The position numbers were made by a program, and so were the translations under genes. From NCBI RefSeq assembly GCF_026340655.1, contig NZ_JAPEOZ010000001.1, positions 2,666,001-2,730,000 of the forward strand: 64,000 bases of DNA, in the 5' to 3' direction. The notes below the pieces were generated by a model, which made no database searches, was not told the origin of the DNA, and was given only the letters and a program-made list of their open reading frames with translations. Positions 35,439 to 43,735 of this stretch are shown piece after piece (the first letter of the stretch is position 1; the number at the start of each line of letters is the position of its first letter). The DNA comes from Streptomyces sp. NBC_01275. GTDB lineage: Bacteria; Actinomycetota; Actinomycetes; Streptomycetales; Streptomycetaceae.

Positions 35439-37597
35439 CAGACCCCGGCGGCAGAGGGCCCGACTCCGGTGACGTGTCCGGGAACGTGTTTCACGGGCCC
35501 GCCGCCTTCCAGGTCGGTGATCACAACACCCTCGACGTCCATCACCACAGCCACCACACCCACCACACTCACCGCATCACCCCGCAGGCTCCTCTCGACG
35601 TCGTCGCCGACGAGCTCGCGCGGGTCGTCGGGGCGCAGTGGCAGGAAGAGGCCGGGCTGCGGCGGCTGTTGGAGCCGGCGCCGTTGCCGGTGCGGTGGCG
35701 GGTGAGCGAGCGAAAGGCGGCCGGGCGGATCGGCGGGGCCACTGCGGAGGGGGCGCGGGCGCGGTTCGTCGCGGTGCCGGGGGTTTCGCAGGTCACCCGC
35801 GAGCAGCTGCGCGACGGCGGCGGGCTCGGTGAACTGCACGCCGTATACGGCGGGTTGGCCTCGGGGCGGCTGCTGCTCATCGGTCCCCCGGCGGCGGGGA
35901 AGACCGCAGCCGCCGTACTCCTTCTGCTCGACGCGCTCGCCCATCGGGCGCGCATCGGTGCGGAGGACCGGGTGCGTGTTCCGGTGCCGGTCCTTCTCTC
36001 CCTGGAGGGGTGGGATCCCGGTGCGGAGAGCGCCGTGGACTGGGCGGCGGGGCGGCTCACGCGGGAGTACACGCTGTTCCACGGGCGGGGCGGGCGGGAG
36101 CGGGCGCGGCGGTTGCTGGAGGCGGGGCGGGTCTCGCTGTTCCTCGACGGGCTCGACGAGGTCACCGGCCGGCTGCGCGGGGCCATGGTCAGCGCGTTGG
36201 AGACGGCACCCTTCCGGCTGGTGCTCGTCTCGCGGGCCAGGGAGGCCGTGCTCACCGCGAAGAAGGCCCGGCTCGGCGGCGCCCTCGCCCTGGAGATCCA
36301 GGCCGTACGGCCCGCCGACACCGCCGCGTATCTGCTGAACCGGCTGCCCGCCGACCCCTCCCCCGCCTGGCGGGCCCTGACCGGACGGCTCCTCGACCAA
36401 CCCGATGAACCCGTCCAACCCGACCGACCCGACCGACCCGGCAGCGTTCTCGCCGCCGCCCTCGCCAACCCGCTCGCCGTCGCCCTGCTCCGCGACGTCT
36501 ACGCCGACGACGGTCCCGTGGACGAACTCCTCGACGCCGCCCGCTTTCCCACCCCGACCGCCGTCGAGAACCACCTCCTCGACCACGCGGTCGCCGCCGC
36601 GTACAGCCCGCGCCCGGGACTGCCTCGCCCCCGCTACTCCCCCGAGACGGCCGAACGCACCCTCCGCTTCATCGCCGCGCGCCTCACCCAGGACGGCTCC
36701 CGCGACCTGCGCTGGTGGCACATCCCCGGCTGGACGGGTCCCGGGCCTCGGATCATCGGCGTGTGGCTCGTCGCCACGGTGGTGTGCGGGACGCCCGGTG
36801 TGCTGCTGGCCTGGAGCCTGTATCCGACGCGCCAGACAGCCGTGCTCAGCTGCTTCGCAGCAATCTGGGGCGGTTCCGACATCGCCCGCCGGCACGCAGC
36901 CCTCAGCGTCCCGCAGCCGCTGTCGAGCGCAGGCCGCCGCGACATCTTCACCCGCGGGACGATCTGGGCCGGCATCACGCAATGGCTGTTCGTGGGCACC
37001 ATGCTGTGCTTGTGCATCCCGCTGGTCTTGAGCATCCCCCTGTTGACCGACGACGCCCCGCCGTTGTGGTTCTGGTACGTCGTGACGCTGCCCCTCGGCT
37101 TCAGCGAGGTGCTGGTGACGGGCCGCGGGTACCAGATCGTCACCGGGGCCCCCGTCCTCTCCGTCGGCTCGGGGCGCAGGTACGACAGCGTGCGCGAGCG
37201 GCACAGCAGTCCCGCGGTCGTGGACAGCCGGTCCGTGGGACCGCGTGACGTGTGGCGGCACCACATCGGGCTGCGCCTGTTCCTGGGGCTGCTGACCGGC
37301 TGCGCCCTCGCGCTGTACATCGGTCCCATCCTGGCCTGGACGCAGTACCCGCTGGTGGGCGCGATGTTCGCGGTCACCGCGTTCCTGTGGACCGGCGCCG
37401 CCGCCGGACTCGCCGGCAACCTCGCCGTCGCCACCGCCCTCACCGCCGTACAACTCCATGCCGAGGAGGGCACCCCCGTACGCATGATGCACTTCCTGGA
37501 GGACGCCCGTCGCCGCAATCTGCTGCGGGCGACGGGGCCCGTGTACCAGTTCCGGCATGCGCGGCTTCAGGAGCGGTTGGCGGTTCCGAGGGAGTAG
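35435..37597 (+). CDS. NACHT-type STAND ATPase with N-terminal BASS-like motif and membrane helices
   Basis: The 720-residue protein starts with GNVFHGPAAFQVGDHN (residues 16-31), then a histidine-rich run (36-46, nine of eleven are His) and a NACHT NTPase: Walker A GPPAAGKT (150-157), Walker B LFLDGLDE (235-242) and a sensor-like VSRARE (265-270). A winged-helix-like region follows. Instead of TPR or WD40 sensor repeats, residues 439-461, 509-537, 543-562, 611-631 and about 638-664 are hydrophobic helices, so the C-terminal half is probably in the membrane. The end YQFRHARLQERLA is typical of Streptomyces NACHT proteins. Together with the upstream gene it resembles NLR-like abortive-infection systems. 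Its 3' end overlaps the convergent GT87/PAP2 gene by 31 bases. Confidence 0.8.
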   Translation: MTDPGGRGPDSGDVSGNVFHGPAAFQVGDHNTLDVHHHSHHTHHTHRITPQAPLDVVADELARVVGAQWQEEAGLRRLLEPAPLPVRWRVSERKAAGRIGGATAEGARARFVAVPGVSQVTREQLRDGGGLGELHAVYGGLASGRLLLIGPPAAGKTAAAVLLLLDALAHRARIGAEDRVRVPVPVLLSLEGWDPGAESAVDWAAGRLTREYTLFHGRGGRERARRLLEAGRVSLFLDGLDEVTGRLRGAMVSALETAPFRLVLVSRAREAVLTAKKARLGGALALEIQAVRPADTAAYLLNRLPADPSPAWRALTGRLLDQPDEPVQPDRPDRPGSVLAAALANPLAVALLRDVYADDGPVDELLDAARFPTPTAVENHLLDHAVAAAYSPRPGLPRPRYSPETAERTLRFIAARLTQDGSRDLRWWHIPGWTGPGPRIIGVWLVATVVCGTPGVLLAWSLYPTRQTAVLSCFAAIWGGSDIARRHAALSVPQPLSSAGRRDIFTRGTIWAGITQWLFVGTMLCLCIPLVLSIPLLTDDAPPLWFWYVVTLPLGFSEVLVTGRGYQIVTGAPVLSVGSGRRYDSVRERHSSPAVVDSRSVGPRDVWRHHIGLRLFLGLLTGCALALYIGPILAWTQYPLVGAMFAVTAFLWTGAAAGLAGNLAVATALTAVQLHAEEGTPVRMMHFLEDARRRNLLRATGPVYQFRHARLQERLAVPRE

Positions 37598-39651
37598 GGC
37601 GGTTCCGAGGGAGTGGAGGGAGTCGGCGTCTGTTCGGCCTCCGCAGCCGGGTCCGTCTCCGTCGTCAGGCGTGCCCTCGGGCCCATCAGCAGGTACGCGA
37701 GGCCGAAGCCGCCCGCCACGACCGCCGCGCCGCCGGCCGCGTCCAGCACCCAGTGGTTGCCGGTGGCCACGATCGCGGAGACCGTGAAGAGGGGGTGGAG
37801 GAGGCCCAGGGCCTTCATCCACCACTTCGGCGCGACGATCGCGATGACCAGCCCGCACCACAGGGACCAGCCGAAGTGGAGGGACGGCATCGCCGCGTAC
37901 TGGTTGGTCAGGGCGGTCAGGGTGCCGTAGTCCGGCTTGGAGAAGTCCTGGACGCCGTGGACCGTGTCGATGACGCCGAGGCCGGGGAGCAGGCGCGGCG
38001 GGGCCAGCGGGTAGAGCCAGAAGCCGACCAGGGCCAGCAGGGTCGCGAAGCCCAGGGTCGAGCGGGCCCAGCGGTAGTCGACCGGGCGGCGCCAGTAGAG
38101 GATCGCCAGCACCGACAGCGGGACCACGAAGTGGAACGACTCGTAGTAGAAGTCGAAGAAGTCGCGCAGCCACTCGACCTTGACGACCGCGTGGTTGGCC
38201 CAGTGCTCGATGTCGATGTGCAGGAAGCGTTCGATGTCGAGGATCTGTCGGCCGTGGGCCTCCGCCCGCGCCCGGCCGCCGGAGTTCGTGCCGCCGGTCG
38301 CCGCGAGCCTGACCTGCTGGTAGGCGGCGTAGGTGACCCGGATGAGGAGGAGTTCCAGGAGCAGGTTCGGTCGGGTGAGGACGCGCTTGAGGAACGGCAG
38401 CAGCGGTACGTGCTTCCAGCGCGTCGGCACCGGCTGCGCGTACTGCGTGGGGATCGGCGCGCGGTAGTGCGGCGAGGTGCGCGGCAGGAACGGTACGACC
38501 GTCGCGGCGGCGATGGCGGCCAGCAGCACGGCGTTGTCGCGCAGCGGGTAGAGGGCCGCCATGTTCGGCAGCATCATCTTCGCCGGGAGGGTCATCACCA
38601 GGACGACGGCTACCGGCCAGACGTTGCGGTCCGAGGCGCGCTTGCCGACCCGGCCGACGACCGCCAGCAGGACCCAGAGCAGCTGGTGCTGCCAGGTCGT
38701 CGGGGAGACGGCGATCGCCGCGCAGCCGGTCAGGGCGACCGCGAGGAGCAGCTGGCCGTCGCGGGCGTAGCGCACGGCCCGGCGGACGCCGAGGACGGCG
38801 ACGGCCGCCCCGAGGGTCAGGAACAGGCCGATCTCCAGCGGGCCGGAGAGGCCGAGACGCAGCAGCGCGCCGTGCAGCGACTGGTTGGCGAGGGCGTCCG
38901 CCTTGCCGCCGAGGCCCACGCCCGCCATGTGGTGCACCCAGTAGATGTACGAGTCGTGCGGCATCGCCGCCCAGGCGAGCGCGGTGCCCGCGGCGAACGT
39001 CGCGCCGGTGGCCGCCGCCGCCCGGCGGCGGCCGGTGAACCACAGGAGGGCCGCGAAGAGCAGCACCGTGGGCTGCAGGGCGGCGGCCAGGCCGATCAGA
39101 ACGCCGGCCGCCCGCCAGTCCCGTACGGCGAAGCAGCCGAGGAGCACGAGCAGCACCGGGATGATGCTGGTCTGGCCGAGCCAGAGGGTGTTGCGGACCG
39201 GCAGCGACAGCATGAGCAGGCTGATCGCGACGGGCGCGGCGAGCAGGGCCGTACGTCTGCTCACGGGCTGGGGCAGGGCGCGCGCGACGACCAGGCCCAG
39301 GACGGCGACCAGCAGCAGGGTGCCGAAGGTCCAGCCCCAGCCGAGGGCCTGTTCCGCGGCCCGGGTCAGGGGTTTGAGGACGAGCCCGCCGAAGGGGGTG
39401 CCCGTGAAGCGGGTGGAGTCGTAGAGCGAACCGTTGACGTGCAGCACGCCGTCCGGTCCGACCCAGGTCTCCAGGTCCGTCAGCCGTTCTCCGCGCGGGG
39501 TGCGAAGGACGACGGCCACCTGGCGGACGGCGAGGACCGCCGCGACCAGCCAGAGACCGAGGCGTGCCGCGCGCAGCCGCGCCCTCGCCGTACCGGCCGC
39601 CGCCGGCCCGAAGGCCTCCGCCGTTCGCCCGCTGTGCTCCGCATTCGCCAC
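37567..39651 (-). CDS. GT87-like glycosyltransferase fused to PAP2 phosphatase
   Basis: This 694-residue integral membrane protein joins two modules. The N-terminal 400 or so residues have about ten helices and a periplasmic loop with DLETWVGPDGVLHVNGSLYD, as in the DUF2029/GT87 polyprenol-phosphate-mannose-dependent mannosyltransferases. The C-terminal 230 residues are an inositolphosphotransferase (Aur1/Ipt1)-type PAP2 domain with MPSLHFGW and TGNHWVLDAAGG. Such fusions are usual in actinobacteria and likely take part in lipid-linked mannan or polyprenol recycling. GTG 39651 (VANAEHSGR) is chosen as start; longer frames reach 39849 but look non-coding. Confidence 0.87.
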   Translation of the reverse strand: MANAEHSGRTAEAFGPAAAGTARARLRAARLGLWLVAAVLAVRQVAVVLRTPRGERLTDLETWVGPDGVLHVNGSLYDSTRFTGTPFGGLVLKPLTRAAEQALGWGWTFGTLLLVAVLGLVVARALPQPVSRRTALLAAPVAISLLMLSLPVRNTLWLGQTSIIPVLLVLLGCFAVRDWRAAGVLIGLAAALQPTVLLFAALLWFTGRRRAAAATGATFAAGTALAWAAMPHDSYIYWVHHMAGVGLGGKADALANQSLHGALLRLGLSGPLEIGLFLTLGAAVAVLGVRRAVRYARDGQLLLAVALTGCAAIAVSPTTWQHQLLWVLLAVVGRVGKRASDRNVWPVAVVLVMTLPAKMMLPNMAALYPLRDNAVLLAAIAAATVVPFLPRTSPHYRAPIPTQYAQPVPTRWKHVPLLPFLKRVLTRPNLLLELLLIRVTYAAYQQVRLAATGGTNSGGRARAEAHGRQILDIERFLHIDIEHWANHAVVKVEWLRDFFDFYYESFHFVVPLSVLAILYWRRPVDYRWARSTLGFATLLALVGFWLYPLAPPRLLPGLGVIDTVHGVQDFSKPDYGTLTALTNQYAAMPSLHFGWSLWCGLVIAIVAPKWWMKALGLLHPLFTVSAIVATGNHWVLDAAGGAAVVAGGFGLAYLLMGPRARLTTETDPAAEAEQTPTPSTPSEPPYSLGTANRS

Positions 39652-39963
39652 GCCTCGTCGGCCTCCCGCCCCGTTCGTCCCACGCGTCTGCTGCGCAGGT
39701 GTTCGCTGAACGAACCCTATGAGGCTCGCACCACCCCCGAAGAGAGACGCAGGCAACCCCCGCTTCACCTGACGTCGACTCTCCTTTTGTCCGGAAGACG
39801 ATAGTGCGCCGGGGGCGAGGTTGCCTCCGCGGGGCGCGATGTAGGTCACAGCACGTCCTGAACTGGTGCTTCACACGAACGGAACAGGCGCTTCAGCCGT
39901 ACCGTCGGGCACGGCGAGGATCGCGGCGAGCGGTGACGGACGAGCGACGGAGGGCTACGGCGC
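39652..39963. other. Divergent promoter region of GT87/PAP2 and DUF2330 genes
   Basis: These 312 bases hold no supported gene. An AT-richer stretch lies around 39855-39890. GCGATGTAGGTCAC (39836-39849) is one mismatch from GTG-N6-GNCAC and may be a weak Crp site. Nothing else is distinctive. Confidence 0.4.
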
Positions 39964-41850
39964 ATGGTCGGCTTGGTCGGCACGATCGGTTTCCTGAGGG
40001 GACGTCTGAGACGCCTGATGCGGCGGGAGGGGGCGGGGACGGACGCAGGGGCGGGTGTGCGGGTGGTCACTGCGGCCCGATCGCAGTCCCGGGCCCGGTT
40101 CCGGGTCGGGGCCGTCGTCCTGGCGCTGCTGGCCGTCCAGCTCGGTTCGCTCGTCGCGCCCGCCTACGCCTGCGCCTGCGGCGCGCTGGTCCCGGGCGAC
40201 GAGCGGCAGCTCACGGTCGGCCGGGAGGTCTCCGTCGTGCGCTGGGACGGCACGCAGGAGCAGATCGTGATGCGGCTGACGGTCAGCGGGGACGCCGAGC
40301 GGGCCGCCTGGATCATGCCCGTGCCGCGTCGGGCGACCGTGACGCTCGACGACCCGGAGCTCTTCGACCAGCTGGCCGAGGCCACGGCCCCCGTGCAGCG
40401 CACCCGCTACCACTTCTGGCCGCAGGACGGCGACTGGCCGCTGACCGCCGGCGACGGCGCGGGAGGTCCGCCGCCCCCGCGGGGAACCGGCGCCGGGGCC
40501 GGCGTGGGCGTGGTCGGGCGCGAGCGGCTCGGCCCGTTCGACGTGGCCCGGCTGACGGCCACCGACCCGGGCGCGCTCGACGACTGGCTGCGCGCGAACG
40601 ACTTCGTCTTCCCGCCCCGACTGGAGGGCGGCCTCCAGCCCTACGTCGACCGGAACTGGGAGTACGTGGCCGTACGGCTCGCCCCCGAGACCGCCGGCAC
40701 GCCCCTGAGCGGCGAACTCGAACCCCTCCGCCTCAGCTTCGCCTCCGACGACCTCGTCTACCCGATGCGGCTGTCCCGGCTGGCGAGCACCCCGCAGTCG
40801 CTGGGCCTCTACGTCCTGGCCGCGCACCGCATGGAACCGGCGTCCGCGATCGGCGGCGAACGCCCCCGGGTCACCTTCGCGGGCCGGCTCGGCACGACGA
40901 CGGGCCCGCTGAAGGAGCTGGCCACGGGCACGCCGTACCTGACGGCCGTCGCCCAGGAGTTCCCGCTCCCCTCGGCGATCTCCGGGGACCACGAACTGCG
41001 CCGGGCGGCGAACGACACCCCCTTCCAGCAGGTGATCTACGAGAACCGACTCCTCACCCTGGCCGGAATCCCGGCATGGCTCCTGACGGTCGTCATCGCA
41101 GTCGCCGCACTGGGCACGGGGGCGATCGTGCTCGGAGTACGAAGGGGCCGGACACGGAGAACGGGACCGTCGGGACCTCGGCATGCGTCGGGGTATCAGG
41201 GGGGTGAGGTACTCGGCGGGGGCGGGGTGCCTGGTGGGGTCGGAGTGCCCGGTGGGATCGGTGGGATCGGCTCGTCCGGTGTGCCGGAGCCGGATGGCCC
41301 TCACTCGTCCGGTGGGACCGGCGCGCCCGGAAGGCCTCGCGCCTTCGCCGCTTCCGGGGTGAGCGGCTGGTTCGGCAGGGCCGGCTTACGCGCCGCCTCG
41401 GCTGTGCCGCGCGCCCCGCGCGCCCAGCGCGTACCGGCCATCCCGCCTACGCCCCCTACGCCCCCTACGCCGATAACGCCGATAACGCCCCCCAAGCCGT
41501 CCACGCCTCCCGCCTCCCCTAGGCCTTTCACGCCCCCACCACCCCCCATGCCCCCCTCGCCACCTTCGTCCCCTCCGCCTCCTCCGCCTCCTCCACCCTC
41601 GTCGCCCTCTTCGCCCTCTTCGCCCTCACACCCCTTCCTCGCCCCTCCCCTCTCCACGCCCTCTTCGTCCTCTCGGCGGCGGCGGGCCGTTCCGCCTCGG
41701 GCGTCGTCCGTGTTCCGTACGCCTCCCGTGCCCCCGATGCCGTCCGCGCCGCCCCCTGAGCCCTCGACACCCCCCGCTACGCCCCCTGCGTACCCCGCAC
41801 GCCCGGCCCGCTCCGCCTACCCATCGGCGCACCCTGAGCCGAACGGGTGA
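39964..41850 (+). CDS. DUF2330 membrane-anchored protein with long proline-rich tail
   Basis: The 628-residue product has a signal/anchor segment (about 46-70, ending YACACGALV with the family's Cys-Ala-Cys), an extracytoplasmic DUF2330 domain (DERQLTVGREVSVVRWDG, AAWIMPVPRRATVTLDDP, DDLVYPMRLSRLA) and a transmembrane helix near residue 375. The normal family protein ends soon after that. Here a 240-residue cytoplasmic tail continues, first Gly/Val-rich repeats and then Pro/Ser/Thr runs (PPTPPTPPTPITPITPP). The tail contains a TTA leucine codon at 41386. Function unknown; the tail may be read-through of a repeat-expanded 3' end. Confidence 0.75.
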   Translation: MVGLVGTIGFLRGRLRRLMRREGAGTDAGAGVRVVTAARSQSRARFRVGAVVLALLAVQLGSLVAPAYACACGALVPGDERQLTVGREVSVVRWDGTQEQIVMRLTVSGDAERAAWIMPVPRRATVTLDDPELFDQLAEATAPVQRTRYHFWPQDGDWPLTAGDGAGGPPPPRGTGAGAGVGVVGRERLGPFDVARLTATDPGALDDWLRANDFVFPPRLEGGLQPYVDRNWEYVAVRLAPETAGTPLSGELEPLRLSFASDDLVYPMRLSRLASTPQSLGLYVLAAHRMEPASAIGGERPRVTFAGRLGTTTGPLKELATGTPYLTAVAQEFPLPSAISGDHELRRAANDTPFQQVIYENRLLTLAGIPAWLLTVVIAVAALGTGAIVLGVRRGRTRRTGPSGPRHASGYQGGEVLGGGGVPGGVGVPGGIGGIGSSGVPEPDGPHSSGGTGAPGRPRAFAASGVSGWFGRAGLRAASAVPRAPRAQRVPAIPPTPPTPPTPITPITPPKPSTPPASPRPFTPPPPPMPPSPPSSPPPPPPPPPSSPSSPSSPSHPFLAPPLSTPSSSSRRRRAVPPRASSVFRTPPVPPMPSAPPPEPSTPPATPPAYPARPARSAYPSAHPEPNG

Positions 41851-41955
41851 ATTCCCGGGGTGGGAAACCCGTGAAGCATGCGGACGGGAACCCGCGCGTA
41901 GCCCCCTCCGTTGGACGACTACTTAGCGGTTCTAACTAGTCGCGTCGGGTACACA

Positions 41956-42022
41956 GATACCCAGGCACAGACACACACGCAGGCACACGCAGGCACACGC
42001 AGGCACACAGATACGCAGGCAC
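41956..42022 (+). repeat. 10-bp tandem repeat (GCAGGCACAC) in the leader of the O-methyltransferase
   Basis: Four or so copies of GCAGGCACAC with flanking partial copies (CAGACACACAC, AGATACGCAGGCACA) end just before the ribosome site of the next gene. Base composition (about 55% GC, purine/pyrimidine alternating CACA) is unlike the surroundings. If transcribed it would form an unstructured leader. Confidence 0.8.
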
Positions 42023-42039
42023 AAGAGAGGCAGAGCGCA

Positions 42040-42711
42040 ATGAGCGAGTCGCAGGTCTGGGACGCCGTCGACGCCTACTTCACGGCCCACCTCGCCCCGG
42101 ACGACGAGGAGACCGCGGCCGCGCTGCACGAGAGCGAGGCCGCCGGGCTCCCACCCATCAGCGTGACGGCGGCCCAGGGCAAGCTGCTCCAGCTGCTCGC
42201 CCAGATCCAGGGAGCCCGCTCCATCCTGGAGATCGGCACGCTCGGCGGCTACAGCACGATCTGGCTGGCCCGCGCCCTGCCCGCCGACGGCAGGTTGATC
42301 ACGCTGGAGTACGACCCACGGCACGCGGAGATCGCCACCCGCAACATCGCCCGCGCCGGCTTCGACAAGCAGGTGGAGGTGCGGGTCGGCCTGGCCCTGG
42401 AGTCGCTGCCGCGGCTCGCCGACGAGAACCCGCCCCCGTTCGACCTGGTCTTCATCGACGCCGACAAGGCCAACAACGCCCACTACCTGGACTGGGCCCT
42501 GCGCCTCACGTCCACCGGCAGCCTGATCGTCGTCGACAACGTCGTGCGGGGCGGCCGGATCGCCGACGGGGACAACGCCGACGCGGACGTGCTGGGCAGC
42601 AGGGCCGCGATCGAGCTCATCGGCTCGCACCCCAGACTGAGCGGCACGGCGATCCAGACGGTCGGCGCCAAGGGCTACGACGGTTTCGCGCTGGCCCGCG
42701 TCCTGGCGTAG
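42040..42711 (+). CDS. O-methyltransferase (methyltransf_3, CCoAOMT/COMT-like)
   Basis: The 223-residue cytoplasmic enzyme has the SAM motif LEIGTLGGYSTIWLA, ITLEYDPRH, the metal/SAM FIDADKANNAHYLDWAL and VVDNVVRGG. These fit the cation-dependent O-methyltransferase family that methylates catechol-like or other small molecules. ATG 42040 follows AGAGAGG at a nine-base distance; the frame is open through the upstream repeat. Genes on either side are unrelated. Confidence 0.9.
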   Translation: MSESQVWDAVDAYFTAHLAPDDEETAAALHESEAAGLPPISVTAAQGKLLQLLAQIQGARSILEIGTLGGYSTIWLARALPADGRLITLEYDPRHAEIATRNIARAGFDKQVEVRVGLALESLPRLADENPPPFDLVFIDADKANNAHYLDWALRLTSTGSLIVVDNVVRGGRIADGDNADADVLGSRAAIELIGSHPRLSGTAIQTVGAKGYDGFALARVLA

Positions 42712-42725
42712 CCCTCACCCAGGGC

Positions 42726-43118
42726 TCACCCCTCGTGGTAGAAGCCCACGTTGACGCTGCGCGGCCCGGTGCGGTCGAGGACGATGATCTCGCCGGAGCC
42801 GCCGCGGGGCAACGGCACGGTGCCGCCGTAGGCGAGCGGCTGCGCGTACTGCCCGGAGACCAGCCGCACCTCGGAGGACGGTTCGGCCTGCGAGCCCTGC
42901 AGCCAGGAGACCTGCCAGGTGCCCTCGGGGCCGCACAGGAACTCCAGGTGCACCCGGGAGACGAACAGCCAGTCGTCGGGCGTCGCCAGGCGGCACACGG
43001 ACTTGTCCCGTCCCACCCGCAGCACGGCGCCCGGGTCACTCGGCGCGTCGGCCATGAGCATGCCGGCCGTGGCACCCTCTTCCGTCCCGGAGACGGTGGC
43101 CATGGTGAGTTCGAGCAC
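42726..43118 (-). CDS. Small stand-alone FHA-domain-like protein
   Basis: The 130-residue product is almost entirely one beta-sandwich with the phosphothreonine-recognition residues of FHA domains: VLRVGRDKS (Gly36-Arg37) and FVSRVHLEF (Ser54, Arg55, His57). The usual conserved asparagine is replaced in the later loop (PLAYGGTVPL). It would bind phosphorylated partners of a Ser/Thr kinase, none of which is encoded nearby. GTG 43118 is the start, after AAGGGGAGC. Confidence 0.75.
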   Translation of the reverse strand: MLELTMATVSGTEEGATAGMLMADAPSDPGAVLRVGRDKSVCRLATPDDWLFVSRVHLEFLCGPEGTWQVSWLQGSQAEPSSEVRLVSGQYAQPLAYGGTVPLPRGGSGEIIVLDRTGPRSVNVGFYHEG

Positions 43119-43228
43119 GTGCGCTCCCCTTGAGGTGTCTTTGACGTATCTGTCAGCGGCTTAAGTGTCCTTGTACAGCCGCCGCATGATAAATCGCCCG
43201 GGCCCGCCGCGTCCGGCACAATGGACGC

Positions 43229-43639
43229 ATGACCGAGCGAAAGCCACCGGGTGTGCCGTTCGAGTCCTGGGTCGACAAGCAGATCCGTGACGCGGAACGG
43301 CGCGGGGAGTTCGATCATCTGCCGGGCGCGGGCAAGCCGTTGCCGCCGGGCGTCGACACGTCGTACGACGAACTCTGGTGGATCAGGCAGAAGATGGCCC
43401 GCGAGGGTCTCTCGGTGCTGCCGCCGGCGCTCGCCCTGCGCAAGGAGGCGGAGGACGCCCTCGCGGCGGCCTACGCGGCCCCTTCGGAACGGATCGTCCG
43501 GAAGATCATCACGGACGTCAACGTCAAGCTCCGCGACATGATGTTCAAGCCGCCGCCCGGCCCCCCGCTGGGCATGAAGCCGTACGACGTCGAGGACGTC
43601 GTACGGCAGTGGCGGGAGCACCGGACGGCGGCCGAGTAG
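43229..43639 (+). CDS. DUF1992 (DnaJC28-type conserved domain) protein
   Basis: The 136-residue protein matches DUF1992 from near its start: FESWVDKQIRDAERRGEFDH, LPGAGKPLP and DELWWIRQKMAREGLSVLPP. Human DNAJC28 carries the same domain next to a J domain; the bacterial stand-alone form has no known function. No signal peptide or membrane segment. It is divergent from the FHA gene with 110 bases between. Confidence 0.9.
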   Translation: MTERKPPGVPFESWVDKQIRDAERRGEFDHLPGAGKPLPPGVDTSYDELWWIRQKMAREGLSVLPPALALRKEAEDALAAAYAAPSERIVRKIITDVNVKLRDMMFKPPPGPPLGMKPYDVEDVVRQWREHRTAAE

Positions 43640-43735
43640 GCGGCGGAGCGGGGTAGGCGGCGGACTGGTCCGGCTGACCGGTCGGAGTGTCGGCCCGACC
43701 GGTCAGCGGCGCATCAGAGGCGCGTCAGCAGCGCA

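Noticed and set aside
34790..37597. Toxin-antitoxin or trypsin-coupled system for the NACHT pair
   Set aside because: No protease triad, PIN, RelE or antitoxin-like DNA-binding motif is present in either protein; the shared amyloid-like motif explains the pairing better.
35408..39874. Very long minus-strand open frame (about 1490 codons) covering the NACHT and GT87/PAP2 genes
   Set aside because: It is a shadow of high GC3 coding: Arg/Pro/Gly-rich product without domains, antisense to a well supported NACHT gene and out of frame with GT87/PAP2.
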